DNA of 64,000 nucleotides from Lachnospiraceae bacterium (GCA_029071325.1 JAIEAP010000010.1:62001-126000), one strand, 5' to 3'; shown: positions 39,623 to 50,224, counted from the stretch's first letter. Notes: a model not told the origin generated them from the letters alone. Made by a program: numbers and translations.

Positions 39623-40633
39623 CTATTCCCACTCCGTATCGTCGTGCTCCGGCTTTTTATCCCGAAGCATAAGCTCCGTCACTGCTTCCCGGGGTGATTT
39701 TCCATCAAAAAGAACCGCATTCACCTGTTCGATAATGGGCATGGACACCTGGTATTTTGCCGCCAAAGCCGCCGCTGCCTTTGCGGAATATACGCCTTCC
39801 ACCACCATATTTACCTCATCCATCGCCTGCTGCATGGTATACCCCCGCCCCATAAGATATCCAGCTTTGCGGTTACGGCTGTGTTTGCTGGCGCAGGTCA
39901 CGATCAGATCCCCCATACCGGTAAGCCCGCTGACCGTCTCAAATCTGGCTCCCATGGCCAGCGCAAGCCTTCCCATCTCGGAAATTCCGCGGGTGACCAG
40001 CGCTGCTTTGGCGTTATCGCCAAAGCCAAGTCCGTCCGCCATACCAGCTGCCAGCGCAATGACATTTTTCAAGGATGCGCCAATCTCCATGCCCAGAGTA
40101 TCCGGGCTGGTATAGATGCGCAGCACTTCATTCATGAAGGTATTCTGTACCAGCTCTGCGGTAGCGCGCTTCCTGGCTCCTGCCACCAGCGTAGTCGGAA
40201 GCTCTGTTCCCACCTCTTCTGCATGGCTCGGCCCGCATAAAACCGCCGTCTCACACTGCGGAATTTCCTCCTGAATAATCTGCGACAGCGTCATCAGGGT
40301 ATTCTCCTCTATTCCCTTTGCCACACTGACAATGAGTTGTCCCTCTCTTACCACCTTCTGCATTTTGCCCGCCGTACTTCTGGTAAAGGGTGACGGAACT
40401 GCCAGCACCAGCATATGCTTCCCGGCAACGGCCTCCTTAAGGTCTGTGGTATAGACGATCTCCTCCGGCAGCTTTACTCCCGGAAGCTTCGCCTTCTGCT
40501 CGTGATGTTCCCGCAGCATTACCACCTCATCCTCAAGCGCGGACCAGACCGTCAGCTTATGACCGTTCTTATGTAACACATATGCCAGAGCACATCCCCA
40601 GCTCCCGGCTCCTATGATACCAATTTCCAACAT
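39623..40633 (-). CDS. gpsA: Glycerol-3-phosphate dehydrogenase [NAD(P)+]
   Basis: 'IGIIGAGSWGCALAYVLHKNGH', 'LCGPSHAEEV', 'GMGDLIVTCASKHSRNRKAG'. Start at internal MLEIGII after aaagga. Confidence 0.95.
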   Translation of the reverse strand: MLEIGIIGAGSWGCALAYVLHKNGHKLTVWSALEDEVVMLREHHEQKAKLPGVKLPEEIVYTTDLKEAVAGKHMLVLAVPSPFTRSTAGKMQKVVREGQLIVSVAKGIEENTLMTLSQIIQEEIPQCETAVLCGPSHAEEVGTELPTTLVAGARKRATAELVQNTFMNEVLRIYTSPDTLGMEIGASLKNVIALAAGMADGLGFGDNAKAALVTRGISEMGRLALAMGARFETVSGLTGMGDLIVTCASKHSRNRKAGYLMGRGYTMQQAMDEVNMVVEGVYSAKAAAALAAKYQVSMPIIEQVNAVLFDGKSPREAVTELMLRDKKPEHDDTEWE

Positions 40634-40659
40634 AATCCTATTTCCTTTCCGCGTCTCTT

Positions 40660-41331
40660 TCAAGAATTCTTCTCAGCGTCTTCCTTCTTACCCGACTTCA
40701 GGCTGAATTTATGTTCCGTACCGTTCATCAGCCTGCCAATATTGGCATGGTGCAGCACAATTGCCAATATCGAGACAAAAGCAAAGATAATATAGACTTC
40801 CATCAGATATTCATCCGGCACGTTGATAAGACCAAACTGCCCTAAGATCACCATCTGGATCGCCACACTCGCCACTCCGATAATAGACCCCAGCGACACA
40901 TAGCGGGTAACCGCCACCAGCAGAATGAAGATTCCCAGACTGACCGGAACAGCAATGGGGCAGAAGGCGATCAGCAGACCTCCTGTGCTGGCAATCCCTT
41001 TGCCTCCCTTGAACTTCATATATACCGGGAAATCGTGTCCCAGAATAGCGCCTACCCCTGCATACAGTTCAAGCAGCCGGATCTCCTGAGGATACCGCCC
41101 CCGAAAGATCAGCCACGATAAGAACATGGCAAGGAACACTTTTAAGATATCCCCCACCAGTGTCAGTATGCCTGCCTTCACCCCCAGAGTACGCAGGGTA
41201 TTTGTAGTTCCCACATTACCGCTTCCAGTCTTGCGCAAATCTACCTTTTCCTTTTTTCCATAAATAAATCCTGACAAAAACTGTCCGCACAGGTATCCGA
41301 TACCCAGCGAAATGATACGGCCCAAGATCAT
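40660..41331 (-). CDS. plsY: Acyl-phosphate glycerol-3-phosphate acyltransferase
   Basis: 'KTGSGNVGTTNTLRTLG', 'GHDFPVYMKFKGGKGIAST'. Confidence 0.95.
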   Translation of the reverse strand: MILGRIISLGIGYLCGQFLSGFIYGKKEKVDLRKTGSGNVGTTNTLRTLGVKAGILTLVGDILKVFLAMFLSWLIFRGRYPQEIRLLELYAGVGAILGHDFPVYMKFKGGKGIASTGGLLIAFCPIAVPVSLGIFILLVAVTRYVSLGSIIGVASVAIQMVILGQFGLINVPDEYLMEVYIIFAFVSILAIVLHHANIGRLMNGTEHKFSLKSGKKEDAEKNS

Positions 41332-41333
41332 AA

Positions 41334-42656
41334 CTAATCGTCCTTCCTCTCCCGAATGATGAATTTTAATGAAGTTCCGGTAAAACCAAATGCCTCCCGG
41401 ATCTTATTTTCCAGATATCTGGTATAGGAAAAATGCATCAGTTCCTTATCATTTACAAATATCACAAACGTAGGAGGCTTCACGCTTGCCTGGGTGATAT
41501 AGTACAGCCTCAGGCGCTTACCCTTGTCGGCGGGAGGCTGCTGCATGGCTACTGCCTCCGCCATGATCTCATTTAACACACCGGTAGCGACGCGCATACT
41601 GTTATTTTCCAGCACCACATCAATGGTTTCAAAAATCTTGCCGGTCCGCTGCCCGGTTTTCGCCGAGATAAAAAGAATCTGGGCATAGGGCATAAAGCTT
41701 AACACCTGACGGATCCGCTCAGTGTGCCGGTAAATGGTCTTGTCATCTTTCTCAATGGCATCCCACTTATTGACTGCAATGATAATTCCCTTTCCCCTGT
41801 CGTGAGCGATCCCTGCAATCTTGGCATCCTGTTCCGTAACACCTTCGGTAGCATCGATAACGACAATCACCACATCGGCACGCTCCACCGCCGTCACAGC
41901 ACGGATGATGCTGTAGCGCTCAATCTCCTCTTTGACCTTATTCTTCCGGCGCAGTCCCGCGGTATCTATAAATACATAATCCCTGCCGTTATACCGGATA
42001 TCCGTATCAATGGCGTCCCGCGTAGTTCCTGCAATGTCTGAAACGATCACCCGGTTCTCCCCGGTCAGTTTATTGATCAGGGAAGACTTTCCTACATTGG
42101 GCTTACCTACAATAGCAACCCTGGGCCGGTCATCCTCCTGTGCCTCAAGCATTTCCTTCGTAAAATAATGTACCACCAAATCCAGTAGGTCTCCGATGCC
42201 CAGACGAGAGGACGAAGACACCGGAACGGGTTCTCCGATGCCCAGATTGTAGAACTCATACACATCCGGCATATATTTATTAAAATCATCTACTTTATTC
42301 ACGGCAAGCACCACCGGCTTCTTGGACCGGCGCAGCATATCTGCCACCTTGCTGTCCGCATCCACCAGTCCCTGACGCACATCCGTCAGGAAAATGATCA
42401 CATCCGCCGTGTCTATGGCAATCTGTGCCTGCTCCCGCATCTGGGACAGGATGATATCTCCGCTGTCCGGCTCAATCCCGCCAGTATCGATCAATGTAAA
42501 AATATAATTCAGCCATGACACATCCGCATAGATACGGTCCCTTGTCACGCCCGGCGTATCCTGCACGATAGAAATGCGCTCTCCTGCCAATACGTTAAAT
42601 AATGTAGACTTTCCAACATTGGGGCGGCCTACGATCGCCACAACCGGTTTACTCAT
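41334..42656 (-). CDS. der: Ribosome biogenesis GTPase Der
   Basis: Two G domains: '[15 protein letters not shown]' and '[15 protein letters not shown]'. Start at MSKPVVAI after ggagac. Confidence 0.96.
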   Translation of the reverse strand: MSKPVVAIVGRPNVGKSTLFNVLAGERISIVQDTPGVTRDRIYADVSWLNYIFTLIDTGGIEPDSGDIILSQMREQAQIAIDTADVIIFLTDVRQGLVDADSKVADMLRRSKKPVVLAVNKVDDFNKYMPDVYEFYNLGIGEPVPVSSSSRLGIGDLLDLVVHYFTKEMLEAQEDDRPRVAIVGKPNVGKSSLINKLTGENRVIVSDIAGTTRDAIDTDIRYNGRDYVFIDTAGLRRKNKVKEEIERYSIIRAVTAVERADVVIVVIDATEGVTEQDAKIAGIAHDRGKGIIIAVNKWDAIEKDDKTIYRHTERIRQVLSFMPYAQILFISAKTGQRTGKIFETIDVVLENNSMRVATGVLNEIMAEAVAMQQPPADKGKRLRLYYITQASVKPPTFVIFVNDKELMHFSYTRYLENKIREAFGFTGTSLKFIIRERKDD

Positions 42657-43977
42657 TTTGTCTCCTTCCAAGGATTGCATCCAGCAAATCCCGACCGCTT
42701 GATTTTACAATATCTATGGGAACTTGTAAAGTTCTTTTCATGTCCGTCACGCTCACGTCATCCAGAAAAACCTCCTCTCCGCTGCGCAGCATACTGCACG
42801 GAAGCAGCAGCACGTCCCCGAGATTTTCTCCCTTAAGCTGCCTCATGACATCGTTTCCGGTCAGTAATCCCGCCACCGTGATCCGCTCCCCGAAGAAATC
42901 ATTGCATATCTCGCGCACCCGGACCTTAACGCCCGGGAACTTACCGCTCAACCGCTCCGCCAACTCCCGCAGAATAGGACCGGCAAGCTTTCCGGTAGCC
43001 AGCGTCACCTGACGGAGCAGCGCGCCATCCGGCTGCTCCCCCGCTAACGCTTCCTGGAATTCATCTCGCAGCAGCGTGATCATTCCCACGCCGTTCTCCA
43101 ACTGAAGATAACCGTCATAGCGCTCCTCCCCCGGCAGTTCCTCCTCAGCCAGCAGATACCACTCATCCCCGGCATGTACGAAATGCATCCCGAAATGCTC
43201 CATACAGTAATTCTGCCAGCGATGGATCACCTCCAGCACTTCTCTGGCGTCTTCACGGTTAAAGGGCTCCAGGGGATACAATCCCTCTCTGAACTTTGTC
43301 AGACCCACAGGTACGACAGACAGACTGCGCATACTCGGAATCCATGCAGTAAGATCGGCAATCGTCCGTTCCAGCTCAGCCCCATCGTTGACGCCCTTAC
43401 ATAATACAATCTGTCCGTTCATCTCAATGCCCGCTTCTGCCAGACGCTCCATCTTCTTAAGTGCCTCGCCGGCAAACCTGTTATGGAGCATTTCACAGCG
43501 CAGTTTAGGATTGGTGGTGTGTACGGATACATTGATGGGAGCCAGATGATAATATATGATGCGGTCAATATCCTTATCCTTCATATTGGTCAAAGTCACA
43601 TAATTGCCCTGCAGGAATGACAGCCGTGAGTCATCGTCCTTAAAATACAGGGTATCCCGCATTCCCTTCGGCATCTGATCAATAAAGCAGAAAATGCATT
43701 GATTGGAGCAGGATCTGTAATCATCCATCAGGCCGCTCTCAAAAGCAATCCCGATATCCTCACTGTAATCCTTCTCAATCTCCAGCTCCCACTCCTCACC
43801 GTTCGCTTTCCTTACCGAAAGGCACAGATACTCATCCTCCACCAGGTACTGATAATCAAATATGTCTTCTATTTCTTTTCCGTTGACAGACAGCAGTACA
43901 TCTCCCGGCGTAAGTTCCATCTCTGCTGCAATACTGCCGGGCGCCACTGCCACAATCGGGTGTTCCTTCCTATCCAT
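42649..43977 (-). CDS. DUF512 family radical-SAM-like/PDZ protein
   Basis: '[42 protein letters not shown]'. Start reassigned to [11 protein letters not shown] (43977) with RBS aaggag; the upstream 78 codons of the ORF lie in the hairpin. Confidence 0.9.
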   Translation of the reverse strand: MDRKEHPIVAVAPGSIAAEMELTPGDVLLSVNGKEIEDIFDYQYLVEDEYLCLSVRKANGEEWELEIEKDYSEDIGIAFESGLMDDYRSCSNQCIFCFIDQMPKGMRDTLYFKDDDSRLSFLQGNYVTLTNMKDKDIDRIIYYHLAPINVSVHTTNPKLRCEMLHNRFAGEALKKMERLAEAGIEMNGQIVLCKGVNDGAELERTIADLTAWIPSMRSLSVVPVGLTKFREGLYPLEPFNREDAREVLEVIHRWQNYCMEHFGMHFVHAGDEWYLLAEEELPGEERYDGYLQLENGVGMITLLRDEFQEALAGEQPDGALLRQVTLATGKLAGPILRELAERLSGKFPGVKVRVREICNDFFGERITVAGLLTGNDVMRQLKGENLGDVLLLPCSMLRSGEEVFLDDVSVTDMKRTLQVPIDIVKSSGRDLLDAILGRRQNE

Positions 43978-44036
43978 ATCGTGGGACTCCTTTGTTATAC
44001 TGAAAACCACTATCGTTATTTTACATGAAAAGAAAC

Positions 44037-44699
44037 GGAATAACAACCAATATTGCAATCCAAGTTCCCGTACAGGGCAGACAATATGCCGCAAAGAAAC
44101 GGATATGTGCTTCCTGTCCGGAAAATATATTCCTCTCTCCGCAAGTTTACAGCCATACAGCAGGTAGCTGCTCGCCTTATGCTGAAATTTCAGCTGCCGC
44201 CGGTATATCATTTACGATAATATGCGTCTTTTTAACGTTCGAACAATCTTCGGCATCTGTCCGTCTGCATGAGGACATGCAATCTGCAGGTTTTGTGCGT
44301 CTCTTGATGGGCGTTCTGATGTGACGTGCGGGCTGCTGACATTGTTTGAGCTCATAATCTTTAAATGATCGTATGTTTTAAAGCGAGTTATGGAAGCAGC
44401 CCGCTCATATCGACCACAGAAGAACGCCCATTTAGAGACGCTAAAAACCGAAGCCGCATGTGCTCAGCAGACGGACAGATACCGTCGATTGTCGAAGCAT
44501 AAAAAGACGCATAATTTATGATATACCGACGGCAGCGAAATTTACACGCATCGGCTCAAGGCTACCTGCCGTATGGCTGCAAACCTACGGAGGCAGAGAT
44601 ACATTTTTCACGACAGAAAAAGGATGTATCCGCCTTCTTTATGACATATTGTCTGCCCGATACGGAAACTTAAGATATGCAATATCTGTCGTTATTGTT
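44037..44699. repeat. Giant imperfect inverted repeat (~660-bp hairpin), arms ~300 bp
   Basis: Collinear complementary blocks: 44075-44088/44645-44658 (14/14), 44150-44168/44561-44579 (18/19), 44193-44211/44518-44536 (18/19), 44221-44234/44500-44513 (14/14), 44255-44268/44467-44480 (14/14), 44307-44317/44421-44431 (11/11), 44328-44337/44395-44404 (10/10); all share one symmetry axis near 44366. Confidence 0.93.
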
Positions 44700-46575
44700 C
44701 TTCTGAATTGTAGAGTTCTTCGTTCCTGCGCCAGTACTCTGCCCAGGGCAGGATCTGGTGCTTATCATCCAGCACCCCCAACTGATTCAATACCGCTATT
44801 GTGTGGACACACCTGCTGTTGATGTCAAGGTTCACATACCAATCCTGTACGTCATAGCCCATCTGCAGCTGCTGCAGGCGCGGCAGCTGTATCCCTTCCC
44901 TGCAATAGAGGCTCAGATTCAACTGATTGATATAAAGCTGCTGTTCCTCTCCCATTACCTGAATCACAATATGCCCCTCGCGGATATCTCTCAGATAGGC
45001 ATTGTAGAGAAGCTGCGTCTGGACATCATTGAATTTAACCCAGGAAATGTTCAGGGCATCATCAAAAAACTCCATCTCCGCTGTCACAACGCGCACATCT
45101 CTGTAATTCATGCACAGATTGCCCCGCAGATAATTCTCAGGCTCTACCGACATTCCATATATCCGCGACACAACGGAGTGCTGATCAGCATAATAAGCCG
45201 GGGAAGACGGCACCTGGTAAGTCCTCACCATCATCTCACCGTTCTTCATCTGGTAATCAATCTCTACATTAGACACTTCACCAAATTGATACTGCTCATA
45301 TTCCGTCTTATCTGCGATGATCTTGCGGTGGATGTCCATGATCTCTTCAATCTCCGAACGGTCGGTCTCCTCCACATCAAAATACAGCCGTATACTCGCC
45401 TTCTCTACGTCTTCCAGATCCGGTATTTTCTTCTCCAGTCCAAAAACATCACATTCCACCGCCACGACAAACGACGCCGCCATTACGATAAATACCCCGC
45501 ACTCAATCCACTTTTTTCTCGTAAATACCAGCACACGCTTCTTCAGCAGCATTTCGGCAGCAAAAAAAGCCAGTCCTCCCACCACGATCACAACAGACAA
45601 AGCCAATACAAACATCCCCCCTGGCGACGCAATCATCATATCGAAGAAATCACAGCACACATATGCTGCCAGAAACGCCGCACACGCGGCCAGTCCCCAG
45701 CGGAATACCGGACGGGTTCCCTTAATACACAGCAGATCTCCTGTTGTTTCCAGCCGTCTTCGGCGGTATAGGATATATCCAACCACGACGAATACAAGTG
45801 CGGCAACACAGTATACTCCGATATACTGCATTCCATGCACTTCGTATTGCCCTTCCCCCCATCCTCTGACGCCAATTCTATTTCCCATAAATATCACAGG
45901 GGACAAAATGCTGTTCTGCCGGTCGGCATAGGACTGAGATAATCCATAGACCAGCCTTCCCATCAACGCTGTAACGATATAACGGCATCCAATAAAAAGT
46001 ACATTCAGTATCAGTGTAAACATCAGCATAGCAAATATATGTCCGGTAAACATCCCCACCAACACCGCCATGCTGTAGAAGAACAGACTCTCTCCCAGCA
46101 TAATGACAAACCACGCAAACAGAAACTCCAGCGCAGTGATTCCCCGCAGAACGCATATCGTCATCCCCGTTAGAAATGACACCAATATCGGCAGCCATAG
46201 CACACACAACCCCGACAGATAATTGGTCGCAAACAATTCTCCCCGCGTCAACGGCAGTGAATGGAACATATAAGAGCTTCTGGGCTGATACAGATATGCA
46301 AATACACACATTGCCGTCACCAATCCCGCAGCCAGGCAGATAATCGCCGACACAAAGCCCTGCCCCTGGGGAAACAGCGCCATAATATATTCATACTTAT
46401 GCATCTGCGCTATCTCTTGCGCATTCATATAGCTGTAAGTATAGCCAGTACTGATCATCAGACGCAGGGGAAAAATACACAGCAGCGCCAGCAGATAAAT
46501 CAGCCACACCGGCCAGAACTGAACGATATTCTTCCGGAATATCTCAGGGCTAAAAAAGGATGTCTTTGACTGCAT
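44692..46575 (-). CDS. ABC transporter permease (multi-TM)
   Basis: Multiple TM segments; follows ABC ATPase; start at MQSKTSFF after gggaggtg. Confidence 0.75.
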   Translation of the reverse strand: MQSKTSFFSPEIFRKNIVQFWPVWLIYLLALLCIFPLRLMISTGYTYSYMNAQEIAQMHKYEYIMALFPQGQGFVSAIICLAAGLVTAMCVFAYLYQPRSSYMFHSLPLTRGELFATNYLSGLCVLWLPILVSFLTGMTICVLRGITALEFLFAWFVIMLGESLFFYSMAVLVGMFTGHIFAMLMFTLILNVLFIGCRYIVTALMGRLVYGLSQSYADRQNSILSPVIFMGNRIGVRGWGEGQYEVHGMQYIGVYCVAALVFVVVGYILYRRRRLETTGDLLCIKGTRPVFRWGLAACAAFLAAYVCCDFFDMMIASPGGMFVLALSVVIVVGGLAFFAAEMLLKKRVLVFTRKKWIECGVFIVMAASFVVAVECDVFGLEKKIPDLEDVEKASIRLYFDVEETDRSEIEEIMDIHRKIIADKTEYEQYQFGEVSNVEIDYQMKNGEMMVRTYQVPSSPAYYADQHSVVSRIYGMSVEPENYLRGNLCMNYRDVRVVTAEMEFFDDALNISWVKFNDVQTQLLYNAYLRDIREGHIVIQVMGEEQQLYINQLNLSLYCREGIQLPRLQQLQMGYDVQDWYVNLDINSRCVHTIAVLNQLGVLDDKHQILPWAEYWRRNEELYNSEEQ

Positions 46576-47449
46576 AATCAGCACCTCCCAATTCATAGAT
46601 AAATATTTCTTCCAGTGTCAGCGGAAGCACATCCATCAGCATGGGGTGTGTTTCCTGCAGCATAGCTTTGGCTTCTCTGGGATTTCCTCTCACAATCAGT
46701 GTGTACACACGGCCGGTATTTGACATATGCAGAATCTCAAAGCACTCCGGCAGATGCGGAATACCCTCCTGATATGCCACCTGTATTTTACAGACGCTGC
46801 TCTGCAGCTCGCTCAGGGAATGCTCCAGAATTACTTTACCCTTATGCATGATCCCCACATGATCACAGACATCCTCCAGTTCACGCAGATTATGGGAAGA
46901 CACCAGGATCGTTGCTTCATACTCCGCCACATCCGACATGATAATACTCCAGATCTGACGACGCATCACCGGGTCCAGTCCGTCCACGGGTTCATCCAGG
47001 ATCAACAGATCCGGATGGCAGCTAATGGCAAGCCAGAATGCCGCCTGCTTCTGCATTCCCTTGGAAAGTCTGCGAATAGGCATTTTGGGATCGATCCCCG
47101 TGAAGGCATCACTGATCTTATCAAAAAGCTTCTCGTCAAATCTCCGGTAAATCCCACGGTAGAACCGTTTCATCTCCATGATATTTGCCTGCGCAAAATA
47201 AAAGGGATCATCCGGGATATACGCAAGGCATTCCTTCACCCGCGGGTTATCGTACACCGGCATTCCATCAATGAAAATTTCTCCCTGATCGGGACGGTAC
47301 AGACCTACCATATGACGTATGATTGTAGATTTACCCGCTCCGTTTGGTCCGATCAGTCCATAGATTGCCCCTTTCTTCACATGGATGTCCACTCCGTCCA
47401 ATGCGCGGAACTGCTCAAATGACTTCACCACATTATTGACCCGTATCAT
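46550..47449 (-). CDS. ABC transporter ATP-binding protein
   Basis: 'GLIGPNGAGKSTIIRHMVGLY', 'RRLSKGMQKQAAFWLAISCHPDLLILDEPVDGLD'. Start at MIRVNNVV after aggaggtgcagc. Confidence 0.92.
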   Translation of the reverse strand: MIRVNNVVKSFEQFRALDGVDIHVKKGAIYGLIGPNGAGKSTIIRHMVGLYRPDQGEIFIDGMPVYDNPRVKECLAYIPDDPFYFAQANIMEMKRFYRGIYRRFDEKLFDKISDAFTGIDPKMPIRRLSKGMQKQAAFWLAISCHPDLLILDEPVDGLDPVMRRQIWSIIMSDVAEYEATILVSSHNLRELEDVCDHVGIMHKGKVILEHSLSELQSSVCKIQVAYQEGIPHLPECFEILHMSNTGRVYTLIVRGNPREAKAMLQETHPMLMDVLPLTLEEIFIYELGGADYAVKDILF

Positions 47450-47834
47450 GCTGCACCTCCTGTCCCAGCTCATCCATCCACCGCTGCAGCTCCTCCCTCG
47501 GAATATTCAGATACAGCAGTTCCGTCACCACCTGCTGGTACTGCTGCTGCAGCATCCTCACGCGCTCATCCTGTACTTGAGCCTGAGGCGCCGCATAAGT
47601 CCCCTTGCCTCGTACCCGGTATATATATCCCTCCTGTTCCAGCTCCCGATACGCCCGCTGGATGGTGTTGGGATTGATGGTAAGTCTTGCAGCAAGCTCC
47701 CGGACAGACGGAAGCTTCTCGTCTGTCTCCACTGCTCCCGCTATCACCATCCGCCGGATCTCATCTTTAATCTGCTCATAAAAAGGTCTGACATCCCTGT
47801 AATTCAACTGTATCAATCCGTCTCCTCCTCTCAT
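47433..47834 (-). CDS. GntR family regulator, YtrA subfamily
   Basis: 'PFYEQIKDEIRRMVIAGAVETDEKLPSVRELAARLTINPNTIQRAYRELEQEGYIY'. Confidence 0.93.
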   Translation of the reverse strand: MRGGDGLIQLNYRDVRPFYEQIKDEIRRMVIAGAVETDEKLPSVRELAARLTINPNTIQRAYRELEQEGYIYRVRGKGTYAAPQAQVQDERVRMLQQQYQQVVTELLYLNIPREELQRWMDELGQEVQHDTGQ

Positions 47835-47852
47835 GCCGCTTCCATATCATAT

Positions 47853-47875
47853 CTGTATTAATACGATTGATACAG
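47853..47875. promoter_or_regulatory. Putative GntR/YtrA operator
   Basis: Near-perfect palindrome ctgtattaat acg attgatacag immediately upstream of the regulator. Confidence 0.6.
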
Positions 47876-47993
47876 ACACTATATCACCGGACATGCACAG
47901 AGACAAGGAAGATTTCTCTTGGTTTTTATTAAGTTTTTCTTAAAGGGACCGGCTGAATACCACATCACATACTGCGAAATCCGCCTAATATAA

Positions 47994-48024
47994 AAAGAAC
48001 CGTGGATTTCCCACGGCTCTTCTC
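47994..48024 (-). terminator. Terminator of the MCP-domain gene
   Basis: Minus strand agagccgtgggaaatccacggttctttttat. Confidence 0.75.
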
Positions 48025-48048
48025 ATATTCATTATTGTACTTGCGTAG

Positions 48049-48672
48049 TTACTCTTGCGCAATGCTCTCCATTACCTCATTCAGCTTCTGCAGCTCCAGC
48101 TTGATCTCACGGTTATTGTTACCGAAATCCGTTGCCAGATTTGCTACGTTGGTAGCTACAATGGCAAAACCCTTGCCTGCTTCTCCGGCACGGGCTGCCT
48201 CAATGGATGCATTCAGAGACAATATTTTCTGATTCTTCTCGATCTTATCCAACTGCTTCGTGATATCATTGATCTTCTGAATATATTCCGTTGTTTTATG
48301 TACATTTGTATGAACGCTGGAATTCCGCTCTAACTGCTTTGCTCTCTGTACACCGACCTCTGCCATCTTGTTCACGATCTTGGCAAGGGCACTGACCACC
48401 GCATCATTTCCAGAAACAGTAACCTCTTCTTCTACTTCCTCCGTGTATTCCTGTTCCTCGTCCGTCTCGGTATCTGCTGCAAAACCCTCTGCCACATAAC
48501 CCAGCACCTCTCTGTCTACCATAATCTCATACATATAACCCGGGCGTGCTCCGTCGCCTGCCACAATCTTCTTCTCCGCATCTAACACAAGCGCATTTAC
48601 ACTCGTTACTGCAGCCCACTGTGCCAACAGTACTTCTACCTCTCCCATATCCAACACTTCTATTAACTGCAT
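48049..48672 (-). CDS. Short soluble methyl-accepting chemotaxis-type signalling protein
   Basis: 'ILSLNASIEAARAGEAGKGFAIVATNVANLATD' hairpin core; start at MQLIEVLD after gggagg. Confidence 0.82.
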   Translation of the reverse strand: MQLIEVLDMGEVEVLLAQWAAVTSVNALVLDAEKKIVAGDGARPGYMYEIMVDREVLGYVAEGFAADTETDEEQEYTEEVEEEVTVSGNDAVVSALAKIVNKMAEVGVQRAKQLERNSSVHTNVHKTTEYIQKINDITKQLDKIEKNQKILSLNASIEAARAGEAGKGFAIVATNVANLATDFGNNNREIKLELQKLNEVMESIAQE

Positions 48673-48770
48673 ATCTTCTATTCCTCCCAAATGTACATTT
48701 CTTATCATATAGCTAGTATAACACATGATTGCTTTTTTGACAAAAAACTTTTAAAAAATTTTTTTATTTT

Positions 48771-49646
48771 CTATTTTATGCACAAAAAGGCCCCTAAATT
48801 GCCCCTTCTGCCGTTTGTAGCTCGATGAGAAAACAATAAGCCGGCATTGCAACAGGTGCAGATATTGGGCATGATAATCCGATTTTCCGGCACTCCTGCA
48901 TCCAGTAATACTTGCCGGTTGGCCTCCCACAGATCCAGCTGATATTTCCCACTGTTTCCAGCAGAAAGCATCTTTTGTGCATTTTCACCAAAACAAGTTT
49001 GAAATTCTTCCGCCACATCAAGGCTTATCTCATAGCATTCCCGGCAGATAGAAGGTCCGATGGCACACAACACATCCCCGGGCTTGGTTCCATAGGCATC
49101 TGCCATGGCCCGCAGGGTATGCATACCCATGCGTCCCACTGTGCCTCTCCAGCCGGAATGACTCAGTCCCACGGCGCGATGCACCGTATCTACAAAATAC
49201 AGCGGTACACAATCTGCATAGAAGGTTGCCAACACCAGCCCCGGTTCATCTGTGATCAGTCCATCCACATCATGGTATGTGCGTTCTCTCACCACGCCGC
49301 AGCCGGCATCCTCTCTGGTTACACGCCTGACATTGGTGGTGTGGGTCTGATCGGAACACACAATATCCGACAGTTTTACATCCAACGCCTGTGCCACGCG
49401 CCGGTAATTCTCCCGCACAGCATCCTCCCTGTCGCCTCTGGTAAAACTTAAATTCAGCGAAAAAAACTCTCCCGTGCTGACTCCACCCATCCGCGTGGTG
49501 AAGCAATGTTTGACCATCCCGCTTTCCGTAAGTTCCGGATACTCCAGCAATAGCAGCTCTGAGTCTCCCATATGCTGCATTATACAGGGCTGCATCACTT
49601 TTTCTCTGTGATATATTTTAAAATCATCCTGTGATATTCCCGACAT
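48771..49646 (-). CDS. pgeF: Peptidoglycan editing factor / polyphenol oxidase family (YfiH)
   Basis: 'ADCVPLYFVDTVHRAVGLSHSGWRGTVGRMG', 'AIGPSICRECYEI'. Confidence 0.92.
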   Translation of the reverse strand: MSGISQDDFKIYHREKVMQPCIMQHMGDSELLLLEYPELTESGMVKHCFTTRMGGVSTGEFFSLNLSFTRGDREDAVRENYRRVAQALDVKLSDIVCSDQTHTTNVRRVTREDAGCGVVRERTYHDVDGLITDEPGLVLATFYADCVPLYFVDTVHRAVGLSHSGWRGTVGRMGMHTLRAMADAYGTKPGDVLCAIGPSICRECYEISLDVAEEFQTCFGENAQKMLSAGNSGKYQLDLWEANRQVLLDAGVPENRIIMPNICTCCNAGLLFSHRATNGRRGNLGAFLCIK

Positions 49647-49663
49647 TACACACTCCCTTTTGT

Positions 49664-50029
49664 CTATGTGTTCCTTCCGCTATAACAAAATGCATCCCGG
49701 ATCAGTATCAGATCTTCTCCCAGGATTGCCACCACATCAAAGCGGCATGGAACCTCATCCCCATACCCATGGATCATGCGGTAATGATCCGCCACCCGGC
49801 AGATTTTCCGCTGTTTTCTTATATCCACCGCCTCCTGGGGCATCCCCTTCTTCCCATTTGCGCGATATTTTACCTCCAGAAAGACCAGATAACCACCTTC
49901 TCGCGCCACCAGGTCAATCTCTCCCTGCCGACACCGGTAATTTCTGCACAGGATGCGGTATCCCTGCCTCTTTAAATATTCTTCCGCCTGCTGCTCATAT
50001 GCGCTTCCCAACTGCCGCCGGTTCTCCAT
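49664..50029 (-). CDS. YraN family endonuclease-like protein
   Basis: 'LGSAYEQQAEEYLKRQGYRILCRNYRCRQGEIDLVAREGGYLVFLEVKYR'. Start at MENRRQ (50029) after ggggagg; upstream codons are repeat DNA. Confidence 0.9.
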   Translation of the reverse strand: MENRRQLGSAYEQQAEEYLKRQGYRILCRNYRCRQGEIDLVAREGGYLVFLEVKYRANGKKGMPQEAVDIRKQRKICRVADHYRMIHGYGDEVPCRFDVVAILGEDLILIRDAFCYSGRNT

Positions 50030-50050
50030 ATATCCTCCCCTTGATTTGTT

Positions 50051-50167
50051 GCTATTCACAGTTCCCCGCTCTCGTGCGCAATCACCACGGCTATTCACAG
50101 TCCCCCGCCCTCGTGCGCAATCGTCGCGGCTATTCACAGCCCCTCTCCCTCATGCGCAAAATCAGCC
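50051..50167. repeat. 39-bp tandem direct repeat, ~3 units
   Basis: gctattcacagtcccccgccctcgtgcgcaatcgtcgcg-type units at 50051, 50090 and 50129 (third diverged). Confidence 0.85.
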
Positions 50168-50224
50168 GGCAAGCCGTCTGTCGCTGCTACGCAGCTCTAC
50201 ATTTTGCTTATGTGGGTGAGGGCT

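Noticed and set aside
44037-44699. Giant hairpin as a retron or DGR component
   Set aside because: No reverse transcriptase or template/variable repeat pair is in the window.
44025-44822. Small plus-strand ORFs within the giant hairpin
   Set aside because: No RBS or recognisable protein; they arise from open frames across the palindrome.
50051-50167. Direct repeats as a CRISPR array
   Set aside because: Units are contiguous at 39 bp with no unique spacers and diverge by the third unit; no cas genes nearby.
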